Of a stretch of 28,093 nucleotides of DNA, positions 23,602-28,093 are shown piece by piece. The stretch is from a virus, in the IMG/VR virus record IMGVR_UViG_3300007734_000541, positions 1 to 28,093 of that record; one strand, written 5' to 3'. Below the pieces are notes generated by a model. It did not search any database, had not been told where the DNA came from, and was given only the letters and a program-made list of their open reading frames with translations. The position numbers were made by a program, and so were the translations under genes. Position 1 is the stretch's first letter. Every line of letters starts with the position of its first letter.

Positions 23602-24194
23602 TAGATGTTGTTCCCGTCTGCGTCTAACGCGTCGGACCGCGTGCTGTTCACGTCCACGTTTACGCTATCCCCTTGATCTGTAACGATTTTATCGCTTTTA
23701 CCCGATTTTCCATAATGTACGTTATACGGGTTCACAGTGTTACCGCTATAAACCGGCGAGCTAGCTTCGATGGGTGTCGCGCCATCTCCTGGCGTTGTAT
23801 CCTTTTGAATACGACGCGAGGCGAGCGCGCGGATTGCCTCGATGTGGCTGCCGTTCAGGTCCAGGCTGACCGATACTGAACGGTCTACCCACATGCCCAA
23901 ACTCTTGCCGATTAACTCCTCGGCCCTAACGGCAGCAGGATAATTACCGCTTTCCTCCGCTTTAACTGACAGGTTATCTAGCCGTGTCAGTACTCGGTCG
24001 GCAGTAACCTCATGCCGCTTGCTCAAGCGCTCTATCCGCTTCTTCACACTAGCTTTACCTAACAAGCGAACGGCAGCGACACTTGCGCCCTTTTCACTGT
24101 AACCGGCAGCGATGGCTGCTCGCGTCCCATTGCCGTGCAGGGCGATATATTCCGCCGCGAAGCTTGCTTGTTTTAAGGTGAGACCGTCAGGCAC
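23601..24194 (-). CDS. terS: Terminase small subunit, 197 aa
   Basis: The conserved start LTLKQASFAAEYIALHGNGT, AAIAAGYSEKGASVAAVRLL and KRIERLSKRHEVTADRVL matches the Terminase_2 family: an N-terminal helix-turn-helix followed by an oligomerisation helix. It recognises the packaging site and passes DNA to TerL. I choose the GTG at 24194 because the family begins a few residues before LTxKQ. A GTG at 24248 would add 18 hydrophobic residues and put the start inside the operator. No good ribosome-binding site is seen for either. The last ~50 residues are Ser/Asp/Asn-rich and disordered; part of them (VNVDVNS) is encoded by a copy of the ACGTCC repeat. Confidence 0.85.
   Translation of the reverse strand: MPDGLTLKQASFAAEYIALHGNGTRAAIAAGYSEKGASVAAVRLLGKASVKKRIERLSKRHEVTADRVLTRLDNLSVKAEESGNYPAAVRAEELIGKSLGMWVDRSVSVSLDLNGSHIEAIRALASRRIQKDTTPGDGATPIEASSPVYSGNTVNPYNVHYGKSGKSDKIVTDQGDSVNVDVNSTRSDALDADGNNI
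23649..23664 (+). repeat. Isolated ACGTCC-type repeat in the terS 3' end
   Basis: CACGTCCACGTTTACG lies within the last 25 codons of terS and encodes VNVDVN on the minus strand, in the disordered C-terminus. The sense relative to the plus strand is the same as in the other clusters. Confidence 0.6.
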
Positions 24195-24238
24195 CTTTAA
24201 GGCGGAAAAGAAAACCGGGAAATACGTCAATCTGAGAA

Positions 24239-24267
24239 TTGACACCACGCAATTAGTGTCATAACTT
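24239..24267 (+). promoter_or_regulatory. Rightward sigma70-type promoter for the plus-strand gene group
   Basis: A perfect -35 box TTGACA (24239-24244) is followed, after 17 nt, by TAACTT (24262-24267), a weak -10. It points to the gene starting at 24315. The weak -10 and the operator-like repeat within the spacer suggest a controlled early promoter that uses host RNA polymerase. Confidence 0.55.
24240..24261. promoter_or_regulatory. Operator-like inverted repeat in the divergent control region
   Basis: TGACAC (24240-24245) and GTGTCA (24256-24261) form a perfect 6-bp dyad with a 10-nt spacer. It overlaps the -35 box and fills the spacer of the rightward promoter, a classical place for repressor binding. 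Two ACGTCA elements flank it at 24224-24229 and 24269-24274. It also lies just upstream of TerS on the other strand, so one regulator could control both directions. Confidence 0.55.
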
Positions 24268-24314
24268 TACGTCACGCCATCGGAACAGTCCGCAGGCGGT
24301 TCGGAGAGAACCAA

Positions 24315-25067
24315 ATGAAGCCCACCGGACATGTGATCTATAACGGCCCGTCCCTTTTGGACGGCGCACCTATCGCAGTTGTCGCGATTGTAAAGAGCCG
24401 CAATCGTAAGACTGCTAACATGCTGCAGACTTACATAATCCGCAGTGATGTAGACCCTATTACAGCCAATAGGCTCGGCCTTGACTACAGTAACTGCGGA
24501 CACTGTCCGCACCGTGGTCGCGCCGACAGTAACAAGGCGACAGGCCTTGCACCCGGTCGCAGTTGCTACGTTAATATGGGACAAGGCCCGCTTGGCGTTT
24601 ATCGCACGCTATGCAAGGGCCGCTACCCTCGCGCTATCGGGCATGCTGCAATTGCTGCAGTCGGCGCGAACCGTATGGTGCGAATTGGCACCTATGGTGA
24701 CGGTGCCGCTGTTCCAGGTTTCATTTGGGATAGCCTGACAAGCAAATCGGACGGGCATACGGCCTACTCGCACCAACGCTACGTCACTAGCTCAAGCTAT
24801 GACGCAAAGCGCTACATGGTCTCAGCTGATACTCTCAGCGAAGCGCAAAGCGCATGGCGTGTCGGCGCACGTACATTCCGCATCATGCAGAATGTAACCG
24901 ATCTGCAGGCCGGCCAGGAGATACTTTGCCCTGCATCGGAAGAGGCCGGAAAGCGCACCAATTGTGCAAAGTGTGGCCTATGCGCTGGCGCTAGCATCGC
25001 AGCAAAGAGTATCGCCATTGTCGCCCATGGCGCGGGCGCGTCTCACTTTGAGGCGCGTCATGCATAA
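24315..25067 (+). CDS. Cysteine-rich phage protein of unknown function, 250 aa
   Basis: This is the first plus-strand gene, with a GGAGA site and the promoter upstream. I recall relatives in many phages of proteobacteria but no established function. The N-terminal part has GPSLLDGAPIAVVAIVKSRN and KTANMLQTYIIR. Then come C61-GH-C64-PHRG, C84 in RSCYVNMGQGP and C100. A central RIGTYGDGAAVP and a C-terminal C205, C217-AK-C220-GL-C223 follow. Eight cysteines in two CxxC-type clusters suggest a zinc or iron-sulphur site. Position first behind a regulated promoter suggests an early takeover or DNA-metabolism role; this is inference. Confidence 0.75.
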   Translation: MKPTGHVIYNGPSLLDGAPIAVVAIVKSRNRKTANMLQTYIIRSDVDPITANRLGLDYSNCGHCPHRGRADSNKATGLAPGRSCYVNMGQGPLGVYRTLCKGRYPRAIGHAAIAAVGANRMVRIGTYGDGAAVPGFIWDSLTSKSDGHTAYSHQRYVTSSSYDAKRYMVSADTLSEAQSAWRVGARTFRIMQNVTDLQAGQEILCPASEEAGKRTNCAKCGLCAGASIAAKSIAIVAHGAGASHFEARHA

Positions 25068-25140
25068 CCTAGCCTTGAACATTTCCGGGGTGCTGGCGTT
25101 TGCGGCGCTTTGGATAATCGTCTTCCTCTATCTGCTGTGA
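25060..25140 (+). CDS. Single-span membrane peptide, 26 aa
   Basis: An ATG at 25060 overlaps the end of the 250-aa gene by 8 nt and encodes MHNLALNISGVLAFAALWII plus VFLYLL, almost entirely one hydrophobic helix. The stop is followed 12 nt later by the next gene. No own ribosome-binding site is clear, so coupling to the upstream gene is likely. Its overlap and composition support a real gene, but function (membrane effector, anti-superinfection, other) is open. Confidence 0.55.
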   Translation: MHNLALNISGVLAFAALWIIVFLYLL

Positions 25141-25152
25141 AGGGAAAATAAA

Positions 25153-25527
25153 ATGAGCACGTTTAATTTCATCCAGCCCGTCGAATTCCTTATGCGTTAC
25201 GAGGCTGACACAATCGAAGAGGCGCGGTCTAAAGCGCTAGAGTTTTCCGCTACGCATACTGTCGGGGATTTTTGGGATGCGGCGCAAAATCTTTGGATAC
25301 TTGACCCACGCGAGGATACGGACGACTGCGAACCTGAAGGCGTAGATCGCGGCCCCAGTAACGCCATTTCGCGCGAGGAATTACACTCAGCTCTGCACGA
25401 ATTGGTGAAGGTCTCCCTGGGTGTCGTCGCGACATGGGAGGGGGGAGACCTTGCTTTGGCGGTCAACGCACTAGAGCAGGTTGCGCTAGATGCGCAGTTT
25501 ATCCTCAATAAGAAGGCCCACACCTAA
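25153..25527 (+). CDS. Unknown early protein, 124 aa
   Basis: This acidic protein (MSTFNFIQPVEFLMRYEADT ...) has an N-terminal region with EADTIEEARSKALEF, like small alpha/beta phage proteins. Two C-terminal helices follow (SREELHSALHELVKVSLG; LALAVNALEQVALDAQFILN). A site AAGGGAA precedes the ATG. No catalytic motif or named family is seen. Confidence 0.65.
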   Translation: MSTFNFIQPVEFLMRYEADTIEEARSKALEFSATHTVGDFWDAAQNLWILDPREDTDDCEPEGVDRGPSNAISREELHSALHELVKVSLGVVATWEGGDLALAVNALEQVALDAQFILNKKAHT

Positions 25528-25541
25528 GCTTTGCCCATGGC

Positions 25542-25582
25542 CGCGCCAGTTAATAGCTGGCGCGGTATTGGCCAGCGCTTGG
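25542..25582 (+). repeat. Intergenic hairpin plus 13-nt direct repeat, copy 1
   Basis: An 8-bp stem CGCGCCAG-TTAATAG-CTGGCGCG (25542-25564) is followed 5 nt later by GGCCAGCGCTTGG (25570-25582) and then GCTGGA. The same arrangement returns before the 65-aa gene with a different stem sequence. It may be a partial terminator or an RNA-processing site between early genes. Confidence 0.6.
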
Positions 25583-25607
25583 AATGCTGGATCACGGAAG
25601 GAACAAA

Positions 25608-26024
25608 ATGCGCCTCAATCTAAATTCAGACGACAAAATCGTTGCAGCTCTCGCTGCCGTGAACGGGAAAGCGTTGTCGCACACTTTCACTTTAGCAAGT
25701 GAATTGCGTGCTGTAGCGCGAGACGCTGAAGAAAAGCTTTCGGAGTTAAACGTCCCCAAATCGATACGCAGCGGCGCAGTAGTCGCTGCGGAAAGTGGAG
25801 AGCGCCTGCCGAATAAATATAAATATCAGGCGACGACTACGCTAGTTTATCTAGAGAGAGGATCGTCGGGATGGTTTCTTACGTCAGCGAGGCGAAGTGA
25901 AATTTGGCCAGACCAAAAGCCACACTATTTCCTGCGCCTGACTGCAGCCCAGGACATGGCCGCTGTTGATCGGTTCCGCTCGCAGTATGCTCGCCGCGAT
26001 CCGGTGCAGATGGTTAGCTTGTAG
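25608..26024 (+). CDS. Unknown early protein, 138 aa
   Basis: The ATG at 25608 follows GGAAGGA; an earlier in-frame ATG at 25584 would add eight residues but lacks a site. The product (MRLNLNSDDKIVAALAAVNG ...) is basic, with a helical first half and a beta-rich second half containing TTTLVYLERGSSGWFLTSAR, then a helical C-terminus. I recognise no family. It is framed by the two intergenic repeat units. Confidence 0.65.
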   Translation: MRLNLNSDDKIVAALAAVNGKALSHTFTLASELRAVARDAEEKLSELNVPKSIRSGAVVAAESGERLPNKYKYQATTTLVYLERGSSGWFLTSARRSEIWPDQKPHYFLRLTAAQDMAAVDRFRSQYARRDPVQMVSL

Positions 26025-26042
26025 CACAAGCGCCGCCCTTGA

Positions 26043-26082
26043 CCGCCCCGGCATCGCTGGGGCGGAATAGGCCAGCGCTTGG
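26043..26082 (+). repeat. Intergenic hairpin plus 13-nt direct repeat, copy 2
   Basis: A 10-bp stem CCGCCCCGGC-ATC-GCTGGGGCGG (one G-T pair, 26043-26065) is followed by GGCCAGCGCTTGG (26070-26082) and GCTGGA. The stem sequence differs from copy 1, yet its base pairing is kept and the downstream 13-mer is identical, which suggests selection on structure. Confidence 0.6.
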
Positions 26083-26103
26083 GCTGGACATAGGAGATTA
26101 ACA

Positions 26104-26301
26104 ATGCGTCAGTCTATCCATTACCATTATGAGCAGCTAAACTATAATGAGCAGGACTTTGTCGATTGGGTTTTTTCCGACGTTTTCGACAAAGCGCGGA
26201 AAGCAAAAATTCCCCTTCACGGCGACGACACAATTGAACGTGCGGTAGATGCTTTCGCCCGTGCAGTCATTAAAAGCCGCACGTCCACGTCCAGCGATTA
26301 G
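26104..26301 (+). CDS. Small unknown early protein, 65 aa
   Basis: A TAGGAGATTA site precedes the ATG. The product (MRQSIHYHYEQLNYNEQDFV ...) is helical and Tyr/Asp-rich at the N-terminus, with a basic second half. Its last residues (TSTSSD) are encoded by two ACGTCC repeat units followed by the stop, so the end of the gene was shaped by the repeat. No family is recognised. Confidence 0.6.
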   Translation: MRQSIHYHYEQLNYNEQDFVDWVFSDVFDKARKAKIPLHGDDTIERAVDAFARAVIKSRTSTSSD

Positions 26302-26345
26302 CCACGTCCACGTCCACGTTAAATCTTCACTCACGTCCACGTTCA
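26281..26345 (+). repeat. ACGTCC hexanucleotide repeat cluster, copy 1
   Basis: Three groups of tandem ACGTCC units lie at 26281-26292, 26302-26320 and 26332-26345, from the last codons of the 65-aa gene up to the ribosome-binding site of the next gene. The same hexamer appears at 23649-23664, 27361-27426 and 27592-27634, always in the plus-strand sense. Confidence 0.8.
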
Positions 26346-26356
26346 GGAGGAAAAGC

Positions 26357-26566
26357 ATGACACGCGACCATTTCCGCACCGACAACACGGAAGGCTACAC
26401 GACCGACGACCTCGCATGCCTTAATGATTTATTCCGCGCCATGTGCGCGGCGGAAAACGTCGACCCTGTGGACGGTGAGAAGTCTCACTTGGATTATTTG
26501 GGCGAGAAAATTCTGGCCGCATACGATGCGGGCAAGGTGGCCGGCATTGTGGAAATCGGGCGATGA
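26357..26566 (+). CDS. Small unknown early protein, 69 aa
   Basis: The longer open frame upstream only reads through the repeat (HVHVHVKSS) and is not a plausible start. The ATG at 26357 has AGGAGG 7-8 nt before it. The product (MTRDHFRTDNTEGYTTDDLA ...) is acidic and helical, with LNDLFRAMCAAENVDPVDGE, a pattern of short phage proteins of unknown role. It overlaps the next gene as ATGA. Confidence 0.65.
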   Translation: MTRDHFRTDNTEGYTTDDLACLNDLFRAMCAAENVDPVDGEKSHLDYLGEKILAAYDAGKVAGIVEIGR

Positions 26567-26835
26567 AAAGGCACAAAACCTACGCCCCCGGCGACAAGGT
26601 CGCTTATTCCGCCGCGTTCCTGCGATCAACCAGCCAGTACACGGGCGATGTCCCGTTCCTGCGGGGTGAGATTGTGGCGGTCGAGCCTCTCGGGGAGCGG
26701 CAGCTTTGCACGATCCAATGGTCCCTGGGCTGTAAGCCAGTGCGCATGCCTAGCCAGTATCACGACGACGGGCTTGGCCGTGTTATTAGTTCCAATCTCA
26801 CGTTAGTGTCACGCCTCGCGCTTGACGCCGCATAG
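26563..26835 (+). CDS. Small unknown early protein, 90 aa
   Basis: The ATG overlaps the previous stop (ATGA). The sequence MKRHKTYAPGDKVAYSAAFL, then GEIVAVEPLGERQLCTIQWS is beta-rich and recalls SH3-like small phage proteins that begin with a basic segment followed by GDKVAY. A function cannot be assigned. Confidence 0.65.
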   Translation: MKRHKTYAPGDKVAYSAAFLRSTSQYTGDVPFLRGEIVAVEPLGERQLCTIQWSLGCKPVRMPSQYHDDGLGRVISSNLTLVSRLALDAA

Positions 26836-26844
26836 GATGATTTG

Positions 26845-27135
26845 ATGAATGACATTGATAAATTTCCCGTGCGCGTCTGCGGAATAGACGTGACTGGATA
26901 CAAGCGACAAGGCGAGCCTTGGCAGGACGCGGCAGCAAGGGCTATCCGGCGCGCGTTGAAGGGTCGCGGCATTGCCACTTCGTGGCGATTAGAAGCGCAT
27001 GAAAAGCACGGCGCGCACGCCATGCGGTACCACGTGCGGGCGACCATAGTCGGCACTGCTAGCAGTGGCGGTTCCAGTCCGATCCTAGGAGAGGCGCAAG
27101 CCATCCTGTCGGACGAGACATTTGAACGGGGATGA
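26845..27135 (+). CDS. Small unknown early protein, 96 aa
   Basis: The ATG at 26845 is preferred over the TTG one codon before. The product (MNDIDKFPVRVCGIDVTGYK ...) carries WQDAAARAIRRALKGRGIAT and HAMRYHVRATIVG, an alpha/beta pattern with a basic helix that could touch nucleic acid. No named family is recognised. The next gene starts 3 nt after its stop. Confidence 0.62.
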   Translation: MNDIDKFPVRVCGIDVTGYKRQGEPWQDAAARAIRRALKGRGIATSWRLEAHEKHGAHAMRYHVRATIVGTASSGGSSPILGEAQAILSDETFERG

Positions 27136-27138
27136 TTA

Positions 27139-27378
27139 GTGACAGACTTGGACCTATTCTGCACCTGCGGCGAAGCCCTATTCGGCCCGCAGTGGCAATC
27201 GGAGCTTGCGCGCCAGCTAAACGTAAGTGTGCGCACGATGCAGCGCTGGGCGGCGGGTGAATTCGCCATACCGCCAGGCGTGTGGGTCGATCTACTGAAA
27301 CTGCTGGCTGATCGGCAGAATGAATTGGCTAAACTGCGTCCGTTGCTGCAAAAGCAGGTTACGTCCACGTCAGACTAG
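27139..27378 (+). CDS. Helix-turn-helix DNA-binding protein, 79 aa
   Basis: A GTG start follows GGGGAT. Residues 14-49 (ALFGPQWQSELARQLNVSVR then TMQRWAAGEFAIP) form a helix-turn-helix of a type seen in many small phage and plasmid proteins; the GPxWQSELAR-VSxRTMQRW motif is characteristic. It may regulate transcription, and the divergent operator is a natural candidate target. The C-terminal residues TSTSD come from the ACGTCC repeat, as in the 65-aa protein. Confidence 0.75.
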   Translation: MTDLDLFCTCGEALFGPQWQSELARQLNVSVRTMQRWAAGEFAIPPGVWVDLLKLLADRQNELAKLRPLLQKQVTSTSD

Positions 27379-27426
27379 ACCGCACGTCTACGTCGGCTGA
27401 TCGTCCACGTCCACGTCTACGTCCGC
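27361..27426 (+). repeat. ACGTCC hexanucleotide repeat cluster, copy 2
   Basis: Units ACGTCCACGTC (27361-27371), CACGTCTACGTC (27383-27394) and a longer run (27402-27426) join the ends of two convergent genes. The cluster encodes the C-terminus of the 79-aa protein on one strand and the last codons and stop of the 85-aa protein on the other. No T-rich terminator is seen between these genes. Confidence 0.8.
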
Positions 27427-27674
27427 ACCAGCGCCCGACGCAGGTTGAGCCTGCACAGTTGACGGCGCATGCCCTTGTTGGCATGCAGGCCCAACGCACG
27501 TCGGCGGTCGAACACGCTGCTAATTGGCCGCTCGATATGCTTGGCAATCTCCGCGTCCGAATAGCCCGCTCCTGACATACGCTGGATGACTGCGTCCACG
27601 TCCGCCGTCCACGATAGCGGGCGTCCACGTCGACGCTTGCCGGGTGCTGCGTCTGCGTTCGGGCTGTCGCTCAT
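27417..27674 (-). CDS. Small DNA-binding protein with AT-hook-like motif, 85 aa
   Basis: The ATG at 27674 overlaps the stop of the nuclease gene (ATGA); the longer upstream frame is a shadow of that gene. Residues 14-21 are KRRRGRPL, an AT-hook-like basic patch. Then WTADVDAVIQRMSGAGYSDA, EIAKHIERPISSV and FDRRRALGL form a helix-turn-helix resembling GcrA/Myb-like domains. A basic tail follows. Part of the DNA contains ACGTCC units. It may act with the neighbouring nuclease or as a regulator. Confidence 0.68.
   Translation of the reverse strand: MSDSPNADAAPGKRRRGRPLSWTADVDAVIQRMSGAGYSDAEIAKHIERPISSVFDRRRALGLHANKGMRRQLCRLNLRRALVRT
27592..27634 (+). repeat. ACGTCC-type repeats inside the 85-aa gene
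   Basis: GCGTCCACGTCC, GCCGTCCACG and GCGTCCACGTCGACG appear within 43 nt. They encode the RRGRP and TADVDA segments on the minus strand. They may be true repeat copies or chance products of Arg/Gly/Asp codons. Confidence 0.5.
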
Positions 27675-28093
27675 TGCATCACCATCCACCTTGCCAGCAG
27701 CGCGGCTTCCGCCCGTCCGTCGTCCTTCTTGCGGGAGAACATGGCCGAGTGATCGGGCCAGAGCCGGGTCGCCATAAGGCGAGCCGCGTCCTTGTCGGCG
27801 GGCACGCCAGCATCCCTCTTCCATTTTGCTGGCCGCACCATGATGAGCGGGTAGCCCAGCGCCGCGATCACCCCCTCCAGCACGCCCAACCCACGGCCAA
27901 AGGAGAACATGCTGCTGACCCCCTGCCCCGGCATTGCGTTCACGTCTTCAAGGACGATCCGGTCGGGCTTGGTCTCCACGATCAGGTCCACCACGCCGGG
28001 TGCCAGGATTCTGGAACGCCCCTTGACCATGATTGTCGGCATGTCGGCCACCCGGACCAGCACGTCGCCGTCCAGCAGGGCCATCGCACCGGA
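27671..28093 (-). CDS. RuvC-like Holliday junction nuclease, 5' end cut by the window edge
   Basis: The ATG at 28084 is probably internal: the frame stays open to the window end and reads SGAMALLDGD, which fits the start of RuvC proteins just after their catalytic GIDPG. The visible part has the catalytic-type Glu in IVLEDVNAMPGQGVSSMFSF (E46 counted from 28084) and the C-terminal KKDDGRAEAALLARW, with D121/D122 matching the third and fourth RuvC acidic residues. It would resolve branched DNA before packaging or support recombination. The first acidic residue lies outside the window. Confidence 0.82.
   Translation of the reverse strand, partial: SGAMALLDGDVLVRVADMPTIMVKGRSRILAPGVVDLIVETKPDRIVLEDVNAMPGQGVSSMFSFGRGLGVLEGVIAALGYPLIMVRPAKWKRDAGVPADKDAARLMATRLWPDHSAMFSRKKDDGRAEAALLARWMVMQ

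Noticed and set aside
24195-24248. An 18-residue longer start for the small terminase
   Set aside because: It would add a hydrophobic stretch absent from the family and place the start within the operator dyad, without a ribosome-binding site.
24267-24584. A 105-codon minus-strand frame in the control region and first early gene
   Set aside because: It overlaps a well-supported plus-strand gene, has no ribosome-binding site and no recognisable motif.
26281-26345. A CRISPR array from the regular ACGTCC repeats
   Set aside because: Units are 6 nt, partly contiguous and without spacers of constant length; no cas genes are visible.
26249-26356. A 105-aa form of the 69-aa early protein
   Set aside because: The added part is translated from the repeat (HVHVHV) and lacks a ribosome-binding site, whereas AGGAGG precedes the internal ATG.

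Overview
The window is part of a tailed-phage genome (free phage or prophage). It is GC-rich and its genes are tightly packed with ATGA/GTGA/TGATG overlaps. Gene content points to a short-tailed (podovirus-like) phage. There are a two-subunit terminase, a P22-type portal, a scaffold, an SU10-type (DUF5309-like) capsid protein, an SU10-type adaptor and a set of internal/ejection proteins, but no tape measure or sheath. The style of the proteins suggests an alphaproteobacterial host; this is inference. No integrase, repressor/integrase cassette, DNA polymerase, RNA polymerase, tRNA or CRISPR array is visible, so lifestyle cannot be decided here.

Layout. (1) 24194 down to 1, minus strand: one long late region. 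Packaging and head come first: TerS, TerL, a 19-codon micro-ORF, a 77-aa protein, portal, an 81-aa protein, scaffold, capsid. A strong hairpin follows the capsid gene. Next come a 100-aa protein, a GT-A-like glycosyltransferase, the adaptor, several tail-fibre or tailspike proteins (one with a Sec signal peptide), a secreted coiled-coil protein and a holin-like protein. After a terminator come more fibre genes. A structured leader precedes the collar-domain fibre, then a 585-aa tail protein that may match the T7 gp12 nozzle, a gp13-like protein and the ejection proteins (S74-like domain, lytic transglycosylase, 380 aa, 896 aa). The order resembles T7 gp11-gp16, with fibre, lysis and glycosyltransferase genes inserted between adaptor and nozzle.

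(2) 24195-24314: a divergent control region. It holds a perfect TTGACA -35 box and an inverted repeat (TGACAC-10 nt-GTGTCA) lying over the -35/-10 spacer of a rightward promoter.

(3) 24315-27378, plus strand: nine small, mostly unrecognised genes, probably early. The first encodes a cysteine-rich phage protein of unknown function. The others include a 26-aa membrane peptide and, last, a helix-turn-helix protein. Two intergenic gaps share a hairpin plus a 13-nt direct repeat. A hexanucleotide repeat, ACGTCC, is scattered at and after gene 3' ends.

(4) 28093 down to 27417, minus strand: a RuvC-like Holliday-junction nuclease cut by the window edge and an 85-aa DNA-binding protein, converging on group 3 across an ACGTCC-repeat block.

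The only gap near 300 bases without a confident gene is 9945-10244. It holds two doubtful micro-ORFs and four hairpins.
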